Below, in pieces: positions 51,201 to 60,600 of a DNA stretch of 64,000 bases (its first letter is position 1; each line of letters begins with the position of its first letter). Position numbers and translations under genes: made by a program. This DNA is from Enoplolaimus lenunculus (Eukaryota; Nematoda; Enoplea; Enoplida; Thoracostomopsidae): positions 558,001-622,000 of the forward strand of contig JASANG010001546.1 in the NCBI GenBank assembly GCA_030248215.1, given 5' to 3'. A model generated the notes under the pieces. The model searched no databases. It was given only the letters and a program-made list of their open reading frames with translations, and was not told where the DNA came from.

Positions 51201-51727
51201 CGTCAACCGTCCGACGCCATCCGTCATCGTCCATCACCCGTACGGTGCTGTCCGTCAACCGTCCGACGCCATCAGTCATCGTCCATCACCCGTACGGTGC
51301 TGTCCGTCAACCGTCCGACGCCATCCGTCATCGTCCATCACCCGTACGGTGCTGTCCGTCACCATGCGTTACGGTGCGGTATCGTACGTGAATTACGTGC
51401 CATGCAGTACTGGTGACGACCGGAACCGCACGACAAGCATAGCGCAATTCCAACTTGTTAAGCAAACGAGAGAATGAAAATAGTAACCTCACTATAAGTT
51501 CTAAAACCTTCATCGGATGCGTCTGAATATTCAACTAAAATTTTTATAAACTACTATTTGTTTGTTATTTATTTATTTATTTGTTTGTTTATTTATTTCA
51601 GATGAAGAGAATATTCAAAACCAACGGCAATTATTTGCAAGTGACCACTGAAATCAAAAGTCGATCTGGCGAAGAAACCAAACTGTCGTTATATTTTACC
51701 AAAGAAACAACACCGATGTATATCTAA
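39245..51727 (+). CDS. Secreted EGF(x4)-ShKT-nitrobindin-like protein, eleven exons
   Basis: Exons: 39245-40000, 41581-42181, 42812-42922, 44003-44116, 45024-45134, 45994-46104, 47032-47175, 47916-48099, 49425-49540, 50125-50234 and 51602-51727. All junction phases agree, giving 2484 nt and 827 residues. Residues 1-27 form a signal peptide, followed by a Lys/Arg/Ser/Asn-rich linker to 252 with dibasic sites. Then come a Pro/Thr-rich mucin-like region with a long Thr run (253-452), four EGF modules each on its own phase 1-1 exon (453-601), and a six-cysteine ShKT module (602-641, ending CAVTCGQC). Residues 650-827 form a beta-barrel like nitrobindin and the THAP4 C-terminus: [66 protein letters not shown]. 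Known nitrobindins bind heme, but the C-terminal histidine ligand is not seen here. The first exon joins by a GTGAGT donor. Introns hold many MITEs. The function is unknown. Confidence 0.82.
41136..41346. mobile_element. Short TIR element with CACTG ends, 211 bp
   Basis: The left end CACTGCAAAAAATGGTG and the right end's inverse CACTGTGCAAAAAATGGTG are followed by a further paired segment (TCAAATTGACTCTTTCCGAA), so the inverted repeats exceed 50 bp and are nearly identical. It lies in intron 1 of the EGF-ShKT gene. CACTGTG-type ends recall Transib elements, but no 5-bp target duplication could be shown, so the superfamily is open. Confidence 0.85.
43480..43710. mobile_element. piggyBac-like TTAA MITE, diverged
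   Basis: Follows CTAA and precedes TTAA (43711-43714). It keeps ACAAGATGTGACAGCGCCCTCGAACTCGAGCGTCAA, here in family order, but has a rearranged tRNA-like part with two versions of the GGTGAT box. It lies in intron 3 of the EGF-ShKT gene. Confidence 0.6.
45338..45645. mobile_element. Non-autonomous TIR element, ATCAAGAG family, copy 2
   Basis: Inverted relative of 2188-2528. Ends are CAAGAGTGGATAATG and the inverse CGTCCACTCTTG. AAAAGC appears on both sides and could be the target duplication. Subterminal GACCCCCC and GGGGGGTC form a local hairpin at about 45421-45446. It lies in intron 5 of the EGF-ShKT gene. Confidence 0.75.
46298..46450 (+). ncRNA. tRNA-like SINE copy
   Basis: GGCGTAGCTGAGTCAGTGG (A-box-like), GGGGTCGAGCCTC (B-box-like) and CATCCGCAGCAAAATT after it match the SINE at 12700-12850. 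The anticodon arm is eroded, so it is not a functional tRNA. It lies in intron 6 of the EGF-ShKT gene. Confidence 0.55.
46520..46962. mobile_element. Tc1/mariner (pogo/Tigger)-like MITE, 443 bp
   Basis: The ends CTGTATTGACCCGAATAAGAG and the inverse CTCTAATTCGGGTCACTACAG are flanked by TA on both sides (46518-46519 and 46963-46964). The TA duplication and end type fit pogo-like elements. The interior repeats AATAAGAGTCCGTA-like motifs. There is no transposase. Confidence 0.75.
47287..47499. mobile_element. TIR element, GGTRGGGTTAACACGTG family
   Basis: 213 bp. The left end GGTAGGGTTAACACGTGTCA pairs with the inverse of TGGCACGTGTTAACCCCACC. The inside repeats the GGTTAACRC motif in both orientations. 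The left end contains TAG in the frame of the ShKT exon, at 47289-47291. Confidence 0.8.
47588..47710. mobile_element. PIF/Harbinger-like MITE, minimal copy
   Basis: 123 bp with perfect TTA duplication (47585-47587 and 47711-47713). Ends are GGGTTGCTCTGTAC and the inverse AAGTATAGCGGAACCC. Centre: GTACGGTATCGTACGCGAATTATTCACGTAC. It lies in intron 7 of the EGF-ShKT gene and is a good reference for the family's target site. Confidence 0.85.
48155..48300. repeat. (TTCA)n/(TTTA)n tetranucleotide microsatellite
   Basis: A run of TTCA units, about fourteen nearly perfect near 48203-48250, with interrupted TTTA/TTCA units on both sides. It starts about 55 bp after the eighth exon of the EGF-ShKT gene. 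Confidence 0.9.
49122..49384. mobile_element. piggyBac-like TTAA MITE, inverted copy with perfect TTAA sites
   Basis: 263 bp between TTAA at 49118-49121 and TTAA at 49385-49388. It is the reverse orientation of the 5031 copy. It ends 40 bp before the ninth exon of the EGF-ShKT gene. The best-preserved copy, with both box-like motifs on the minus strand. Confidence 0.85.
50269..50612. mobile_element. hAT-like MITE, copy 2
   Basis: It starts CAGGGTACAACCGGATG and ends with the inverse CACCTGCGGTTGCACCCTG. Flanks TAATACAG and ATATACAG are an imperfect 8-bp duplication. It contains GGCTCC hexamer runs near both ends. It lies 35 bp after the tenth exon of the EGF-ShKT gene, in intron 10. Confidence 0.8.
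50810..51451. mobile_element. PIF/Harbinger-like MITE expanded by a 52-bp tandem array
   Basis: The ends CGTTACGCTATGTTTTTG and the inverse AAGCATAGCGCAATTCC bracket ten copies of a 52-bp unit (GTACGGTGCTGTCCGTCAACC...), starting at 50876, 50928 and every 52 bp to 51344. The unit is the family's internal motif. The long open frames here (198 and 100 codons) are tandem-repeat artefacts. Intron 10 of the EGF-ShKT gene. Confidence 0.85.
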
Positions 51728-52845
51728 AACAAGTTATTCTATTTATTTAAATATATCACAATTTGTTAAATTTACTCTTTGCCAATTTTCAATAATTCCA
51801 GTCTTTCTAGTTTTTGCTTCAGCATACGGTAGTTTTCCGATTTCAGTCGTAGCTCAAATGAATCTACGACAATTAGTCGTCCAACAACTGGTCGCCTAAC
51901 TGTGTTCTATCATTTTCCAGCGAAAATTGCAGTTGTCCTGTTTTATCATTTGTCAAATACAAGGCTGTCCCATTTTACCATCTGCCCGTAATCCTGTGGG
52001 CAAGTGTATATGAATTTGCCCCGATTACACTCCTGTGTCTTGCTGTCCGGCAGGAAAACGAGACGCAGCGACGAATTGTCGAGTCGATGAAATTTCGAAA
52101 TACAAGTTTGTCTTTAATACTCAGAGTGAATTCGGCACATCATGTTTATTTTTAGCAACAGTGCATGATTCCTTGAGTATGCAACTTTCGAAGTCTAATG
52201 GCACAGGTCTGTTAGTATCATATGATATTCCGCCATACGTAAACGTAGCTATGTAAGTGACTCAGTGGACATTTTTAAAGTGATTATATAATATTGACAG
52301 ACGACGTAGGAAATATGTTATATCGAAAGACAAAACGTGACCGATACATGGTGGTAGCAGTTTGGGTTACATCGCAGACAAAATGTTACCCAATAATATG
52401 TAAAATGTGACAAAACGTGACCCGAATTGCCCCATTTATAACGTGAACCCGGCATAAATTGGTAGAAAATGCAGATCGAGCGTTATATTTTTATGCTTCT
52501 TCTGTATCCCAGTTTGTTCGGGTTACTATTTTCACTGAGTTAAAGTTGCACCCTCTTGTCCCATGTAGTTATGGTTTGAGCATTGACAAAATTGCTTGTG
52601 TGAAGTGAAATTATTTCGAACATTTGGCCAACTTTCTTCCAATAATCGACTTTAAATTTGAATATTTATAAAAGTTTGAAGGCAGAAAAATTTAATTTTT
52701 GGTTGAAACTTTTGTCATTTACACGTACTCAAATTGTGAATGTTGTGATTTGTAAACAATAAAGTGGGAATATTTTGCAAGTCCTTAAGATGGTACATTC
52801 TGTAATATGAAATATATCAGGCTAAAATTGGTATTCAACAACATT

Positions 52846-53032
52846 GGCCCTGGTAAAGATCAGGGACGGAACGTTTTTATATGGGACAACAGAGTTACCT
52901 CATGCTTAACACTATTTTTTTGCCTAGGTTTAGGTTAGTAATATGCTCATTCTTACGCTTAGACGTAGGCTTAGGCTTAGGTATAGGAATATGCTCATAA
53001 TACTGATCCGTCCCTGTTCTTTACATTCGCCA
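52846..53032. mobile_element. MITE with TTAGGC core
   Basis: The ends GGCCCTGGTAAAGATCAGGG and the inverse CCCTGTTCTTTACATTCGCC enclose TTAGGTTAG, ATATGCTCAT, a TTAGGC pair and AATACTGATCCG. Same subfamily as 37339-37779. Confidence 0.75.
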
Positions 53033-53448
53033 CAACATTCAAGCGTGAGCTTACAACAATGAACATATTTGGAATGTGTTGTGGTCCGTATTACATCCGC
53101 ACTATTGGTGGGATGGTCCATGGAGAAATCGCAACGCGCACTGGATAAATTACTTTGTCTATGGATGTCGGAAAATGTCCCCAATTACGGCCCATGTAAT
53201 ATCTGAGGCGGAAAGATTTTCTGCGGGACTGCAATGGAGTCAGCTTGAGTTTTCGAGTAATTTCTGCGTAAGAGATATTATAGTTGACGTCCATGTTGTA
53301 GGTTTATTGATTTGCTAATTTTTTTAGTTATTTTTGGGTTCAGTTAAAATTTGTAGGAGCTCAAATTAAAATTGTACACAATTTTAGAATTTAATACTAA
53401 AACACAGCATATCGAAATACAATCGTTTCAGCCAATGTAATAGTCAAG

Positions 53449-53591
53449 AACCCATGTATAGAACAGGGCCGGAATAGTAGTATAAGCATATTCCTAAGCC
53501 TAAGGCTAAGCAAAAAATTAGTCGTAAAGCTTAAACTGACTCTATTATAGTTCGTCCGGAAGATGATCCGGCCCTATTCTATACATGGGCC
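53449..53591. mobile_element. MITE with TTAGGC-complement core, compact copy
   Basis: The ends ACCCATGTATAGAACAGGGCC and the inverse GGCCCTATTCTATACATGGGC are nearly perfect inverted repeats of about 20 bp. Inside: AGTATAAGCATATTCCTAAGCC and AAAAAATTAGTCGTAAAGC. Confidence 0.8.
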
Positions 53592-53880
53592 TAGTCAGGA
53601 ATGGATATAATGCTATTTGATAGCCGAACACTACATATTTATATCTGTTAAAGTTAACAAATAACAGTAAAAATTTAAAAAAAAACTTGTTCCGAAATTA
53701 AATTACGCCCATAAGAAGCATTGCGACAACGTTTACGGTTCATTTCACCGCAGGTACAAAACAGTGCCCGCAACCCCTACCGGATCCCGAAGGAACGCGG
53801 GAGGGGGCTTAGATCCCTTGACAGAAATATTCATGTGATGGCAAGGTCCCACCTTACAACTTTTTCCTAAGAAATGCCGT

Positions 53881-54073
53881 TGTATAGAATCGGGCCGTGA
53901 CAGTAACATAAGCGCATTCCTAAGCTTAGCCTAAGCGTAAGAATGAGTTTGTAAAGAATGAGTTTACACGTATGCCTAAGCCTATCAGCAAAGAATTTAG
54001 TCTGAAGCTTTAGCTTACACTGTTACGTATAGTCCTGCAGGAAACGTTCCGACCCAGATCTGTACATTGGCCA
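53881..54073. mobile_element. MITE with TTAGGC-complement core
   Basis: The ends TTGTATAGAATCGGGCC and the inverse GACCCAGATCTGTACATTGG enclose CATAAGCGCATTCCTAAGC, two further CCTAAG motifs and a TTTAGTCTGAAGC landmark. Confidence 0.7.
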
Positions 54074-54664
54074 AAATATATTACATATAGCATACAGTAA
54101 AAAATTGTATTTCATAACTTTTGCCGGTACGCCCCCCCCATTGAAAATTTATGGATCCGTCGCTGCCCACAATTATGGCAGTGGGGGTGAGCCACTTCCC
54201 TTGCATATATTTTTTGTCAGCATAAAAAAGAAATATTTTTTTCCTTGCTCTCTATGGAAACTTCGTACATAGAAAAGCTCATAAATGGCATAGTGGTGGA
54301 TCCTTTTTTCCGCGGGACTGCAATAGAGTAAGCTTCAGCAATGGACTAATTCATTTGCTTATGCTACGTTCTAGTTTTATAGTTATAGGCTTAGGCTTTG
54401 GAATACATTTTACGGTCAGATTTATACATGAACCAAAACTTTGTATGCATTTGAGTCAAAATATTAACATTTTGAAACTTGCGGAAACATTTTACACCTG
54501 AGGAAACTTCTGATTGAATTTACTTTGCTCGAATTGACGATAGGCTACCACTTGACCCATTTATAACAGGTAACATTGCGGACCTTTAAACTCTGTTTAA
54601 CCAAGTTTTTCACCAATCAAAATTTACTAAATTCATCCTATTCACATGCGAAGCCAACTCGAAT

Positions 54665-57600
54665 TCAAAGATCAGTTTCTGCCCGCGGACGGCACCCAAT
54701 ACGTCCCGTTGTTACAGGGTTTGAGCCCTGATATTTCGGATTATATAACGCGTGCGGATCAAAATATTCACATTCGGCAATAATTGAATCAAACAGTTCT
54801 CGTTGATTTTGTTGAAAATCTTCGAAAAGACCCCGGCTTGGCTTAACAGGCATGGACTGAGGGCGCGCATGCCGTCTGCCGGGACATTCTCGGAGACGTA
54901 CAATGACTTCATTCATACCTTTGCTGTTCCCGTTAGACCAAGATCCGTTGTCTGGTGAATATATTTCATTATTATTGTTATTATTATTATTATTAGCTAT
55001 GTAATTATTGCTTGAATCATTTGCATAAATATGTTGTTCGTCAATAGAATATGATGATTCGCGAAAGCTAGTAGCAGATCTGTCTATAATTCGAGAACTA
55101 AGCAAAGGGGCGTTTCTAAGTTTTTTAGGAGAAGCCCCCTGGGTGGGAGCTAAGCCAGATGGTACATGGTTGGACTGATCCCCACCAATGAATCCAGAGC
55201 GTCGATTTTGGGCGTGCGAAACCACTTGTGAATGAACAGATATTGTATCCGTTTCATCGTGGCATTCTGATATTGTATCTATTATGTGCATTTGATGATT
55301 ATGTTGTTGTTGTTGTGGTTGTTGATGTTGCATACGTGTATGCAAACTAGTCTGGTAGCTAGGGACACTGGCTCGCTCGAATGGCTGGCTACCGGGTTCG
55401 CGTGAAAGTTGATGAATTCGAGTCATTTTTGGACTGAAAAATGGGCTTCTCGCTGTACGGAGAGATGGCTGGGGATCTGTGGCAGGCCTGGTCCAGGACG
55501 GAGGTGAATTTACGTTGTTCGCCGCGGATTTGGGGGGCGATAAAATCACCGTTGCTCTGTTGTCTCCAGTAATTCTTAAAACGGCACGTTCGTTTCCATA
55601 CAGAACTTCATTATCGCTTGACACCAAGCTGGAGTCATCTCTGTTTGTTGCCGCAGTCAAATTGTTGATTACCACTCCCCCTATTGAAGTATTGTTTGCC
55701 TGATAGCGTCTCGGGTGCTGAGGAGACCCAATGAAATGGGTGGCGATTTGGGCAACATCACTCATCGAATGACAATGTGGCATTTTTGATTCTTGAAATG
55801 TTATTGGCTGGATCCGCGAAGCACTCAGTTCGCGTCGTTCGTTCATTGATTGCTCACTGAACACAAGCATTGAATGTCGATTTTGATTGGCCAATTGTTG
55901 CCGTTGTTGTTGTTGCGACTCCTGCTGTTGTTGGCGAGAACAATGTCGCGGAGTAGCGGCGATTTGAAACCCGCGCCCGCCGCCTAAATTATAGTCAGAC
56001 ATCGAATGTGGACGGGCTGTAGGACAAGTTCGAGGTATTTTACGTTCTCGCATTTTAACGTTACTACTGCCGGCAGCATTGGCGTTGAACAAATACTCTG
56101 TCGGAGTCGAACTCAAACCTGGCGGTGGCGAAAAATATCGACCAGGCCCAGAAACGCGTGAATTCTGCCCATAAATGCTGGTTTGCTCACGAGGGACACC
56201 GCCAGCGCCATGAATATAAATAATTTCGTTGGCTTCGTTATTTTCATAGCCACCTCCCGAATCTTCCGATCGGCTGCTTGCGTTAGTATTTGTTGTTGTC
56301 GTTCCACTGATATCAAACGAAATCGCACTATCAGCAGATCGACTTAACGCCAACGCTGTTGTTCCATTTGTTATGATGCCTGATTTTTGTTTGGCCATTC
56401 CTGTATGCGTTTCTGGCGGAAGCTTTCCACAATCTTGAACGCTGGTTGGGGTCACAGTTGTGCTAAGGCTCGGGTTGCCCTGAGTCGCTTTTGACAACGC
56501 GGTAGGTTTTCCTGAAGCCAGCAGCCCACGGCATGGCCTACGAGTAGAAATAGGGGCTTGGACAAGCACTTGAGGCGGTGACCCTATAATGGTCTTTAGA
56601 TGCTCGGTTCGTTCAATCGAGCTTCCTAAGTCGCTAGTTTCACTCGATACAGTTCCGTTTGAACTCAATGAAGAGCTGTTATTTACTCCGGAGTTTGAAG
56701 GGTTACCCCCCGAGCTATTGGCTTCATTTTGAGCACTCGGCTCACGCGTTCCTTGCGGTTCAGGTCGGCATTGGGTCGGACTCATGGGTGACAATGTGAA
56801 GCTTGGAGTCGTCCCTGAGACTCGAAGAACGCCGCCGCCGTTGTCGCCAGTTGACTTTCGTGTTCGAAATCCGAATACTCGTCCTATGGATCCCTGAAAT
56901 ATTCGCAAAAGTTTAATCAAATTTGTTTGACTTTCAAAATAATCATTTTAAAAAAATGACCTACATTTTGTAAATTCAACTAATTTCTGTAGCAGAATTA
57001 TTAATTCAATGCTTTATAAAATGTTCAAAAATCGGCGGAAGTACGCAATATGGACCCCCGCCCTCAAATACGTGTAAAGAATAACCCTGGTTAAGCTTAT
57101 ATTTTACGAACAGGTGAATTATAGACACTTTCTGTTCCAATCTGTGCGTGTTTGCACTACAATTTCGAGGACCATAACTTTTGAACCGCTGGTCATGCAG
57201 CAATGAAAATGGTACCGTTGAATTCAGGTCGTCGAGAGCTATATGATGGACGACTTTTTATCAAACTTTTAGGAGGGTCCAGATTGTACCTCCGCCGAAA
57301 AATCTAATAAATGTTTATTTGAATTTTTCTTGCTTAAAAATTACTTAAAACATAATTGTTTCTCGTTGAAAAAAATATCTGCCGCAATACAGCTTGCAAC
57401 CGAATTAACTTGTGACCATAAATTTGATTTGCGTTTGATTCCGCGCATGGTTAAAAATTCGGATTTTTTGTTTTTAGACCAAAAATATTCATGGATTTTA
57501 ACAAAAGCAACAACTTAAAATTTATTTGAAGCCAAGATAATCACTAAGTATGCTTAAGCTCACACATTATATAATGTACATAAATGGCTCTAGAGTTACG

Positions 57601-60600
57601 ATGGCGCTATACTTGTCGTTCGGTGACGTACGATACCGCACGGTGCCGGATGCGGACGGAACCGGACGTCATCAAAAGTATATCCGCCACCCTAAGAAAA
57701 TCTGTAACCAACGGACGACAGCTGCGATACATAACTGAAAATGTTTGTGATTTTTAATTCTAAATTATTTTACTGGGAAGTCAATGAAAATTCCAACTAA
57801 AAAATCTAAAAAAAACACGGCAAAATTAACCCGAATTTTAGATTTCGTTGTGAGCGGTTGTGGTTGTTGTTCTGCGGTGCCAACTCCAGTCGTTGTGTAA
57901 GATCGGGTGAACGTTCGACCAAGCGAACCTCCGTCGCGTTGTTTACGACCACTCAGTTGTACAAGGCACGGATCCAGCGATGTTCTGAAAACAAAAAAGA
58001 TGTGGGAATGTAATTTTCACTGACAGACTGAATTGGACCTCCCAGGCTTCAGCCAACCCCACACAAACAGAAAGATCAAACCAAACGATTTCCACCAACA
58101 TTTTCTGTAGCGCTATACACGCCGCCGGACGCCGTCACCCAGGACAGTAAAAATTTTACTAAAAATTCCACCAAATACATTTTGCCTACATTTTTGTTAG
58201 CAACGCATAGCGGCATACGGCATTGTCTGGCACAAGTAAAGTACAGCGCAACCCCTAACCGTTATCAAAGTATCCAAAATTTCCCAGGGGAGGTCAAGTT
58301 CTCCGTGCTTCCTGTGGCTACAATCCCGTCACCGCCGCACCCACCTCGCTTCGAATAGTAACGGATTAAATTCCAGGGCAATATGTTTACGAAGCATTGC
58401 AGATTTCGCTGGGACGCCCATTAATGTGGCAAGATTTTCAGCAGTAAACGACGGTTCCAATACTGCAATTGCACCATGCAAACCGGATACTTGCAACGCG
58501 TCTGAGTATTCCTAAACAACAACAATAATTACCATCTGTTGCTCGAATAACTTTATCTTTGGTGATAAATGGCTGGGTTGTAGGAATACGACTTAAAAAT
58601 TTGAAATCAAAATGTGTGAGAGGGTCGCAACCATGACTTGGCGGAGCACAGATTTTACCGTTCAGGATCTTTGTCACCAATTCTAGGCCGGTAGTTTACG
58701 GTCGGCCGATCATTGTCACACTGTGACACTTATCAGCCATTCAATGGTTCTCTACTCGGGCCTTTTCTAGAGAGAGAAGGGCCGAAGCAAATATTTACCT
58801 GCTCTATTCTAAGCTTAATGATGCCTAATACTTAGCAATAGCATGACGCATACAGATATCGCAAATTACACTAAAGTTATCGTATTCCTGTTTGTGGATG
58901 AGACTGGCTCATGCAAAATTTTTTCAATCTGTTGATCACCAAAATAGTTGTCGTTTGTTAATACTGGGAGCGACCCCTCCGCGATGTTGCAAAAATTAAA
59001 CATTTGTACCCCTAAATCAACGGATTTTGCCCATTTAACAAAGCATTGATTCGACCAAATCAACAAATCACAATTTGTTGCATTACAGCACGCAACTGCA
59101 CCTGATCGGCGTTGTTCAATTGCCTGAAAATAATCGCAGCCAAACTATAAAGGTTGTCTGAGAAAACTGTATGAAACTGGGTACATGGATTCGGATTCGG
59201 TTGTAAAAATCCTAATTCAAAAGCCGAATACAACAGTGTTCGGCAACATGTTTTTTTCAGTTTTAAACAGTAAAAATTTTAAACATCTTGCTATATTAAT
59301 AATCAAGTCACAAATATGAAAACTGAGGTCGGGCACGAAATATATTAGCATTTAAAAGTTATCCGGCTGGCATGGTGCCGATATTCTGAAACAAATTATA
59401 GATATAACTGAAATTTGCAACTTGCAACATTCGGATTCGAATTCCATCAAGTCGTAAATTCGATGCCACCCTGGTAGAAATATATAAATTTGATAAACCT
59501 CAGTGAAAACTTACCGTTTTTCAACACCCGATGTGTGAAAGAACTGGCAATAGCTTCAGTGATAATGAGAGCACAGAATTATGGCAAAATGAAATGCGAA
59601 AAATGTGCTAAACTTCGAAGGTAACCGTTGTCTGATTCAAATGATTACAAGACTTATCACCAACTGGTAATAGATGCTACACACAACTGACAATACGGAC
59701 ACTGGCTGTATCATCCCTTTCGGTTCAACAGCGACTAAGGGTGGCGTTATACTTGTCGTATGGCGTCGCAAGGCAACAAAGTTTGTTTACAAAATTTTAT
59801 GTGATGCCGATCCGAAATTTGCGTGTGTTGCAGTACAGAGTACCGTACGGCAATAAAATAATTAAAACCAACCCATATTTTTCACCAATTCATCCAATTG
59901 GCGTCTAATCTTATTCGGTCAATTTGTCGACTAAAATATTTTGTTTTCCGAATTTAAGACATTTGACAAAATTTGCCTTGAAAATCATTTAAAAACGAAA
60001 CTTTGCTCAAAAATGTCAAAATTGCTCGTTCGCGTCTGTTTGTGAATTGGCGTCGAAAAATATATATTAAGTCGCCATTGACTCTTGGCGACTAAAGCAA
60101 AAAATCCACTAATTCTGACCATTGCAACTTACATTAATATCGAATTTGAAATATCGCAACAGTTCAACGCCTTTTAGTATCGATTGTTGATGAAAGCGTC
60201 GTGTAACGTTGAGCTGACGGTCGAGTTGACGTTTAGTGAGAACGTGAAGAATTCGGCCGTCTACCAGACCGTGGGAAAATGCGTCTCGATGCTGGCACAG
60301 ACCCAACGATGGCAAAAATTTGTTTACAACCCAGTCGGTAGAAACTTCTCGGATTCGAGGATATCGGCTAAAATTAAAAATAAATTGGAAAATTTTGAAA
60401 CTTTTGTTTACTTTTCCATACATACAAGGTTACCAAAGGCTTTGGCTGAAGCTTTTGTTCCAGGCATAGTCTTTGGTACATGATTAGCCAAGGTGTTACG
60501 GCTAAGGCTTGGCTAACCTTTCTCCGAAATGTAAACCTAGGCCTGAACCATGGCCTAATCCTGTAAACCGAGTGATTAAGAGCCCAATTTTAGAATTATT

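Larger units (their letters stand above)
51728..54664. other. Interval between the EGF-ShKT and kazrin genes (convergent 3' ends)
   Basis: The two genes converge here. Contents are TTAGGC-core MITEs at 52846-53032, 53449-53591 and 53881-54073, and partial ones near 53190-53240 and 54290-54420. The short frame at 52035-52256 resembles no family I know. Confidence 0.5.

Noticed and set aside
50820-51477. Overlapping 198-, 198- and 100-codon frames rich in Pro, Arg and Val
   Set aside because: Three frames are open at once because of a 52-bp tandem array inside a mobile element, in an intron.
25680-54000. True telomere or subtelomere, because of TTAGGC runs
   Set aside because: The hexamers are few, occur in both orientations, and lie at a fixed place within inverted-repeat elements between ordinary genes.
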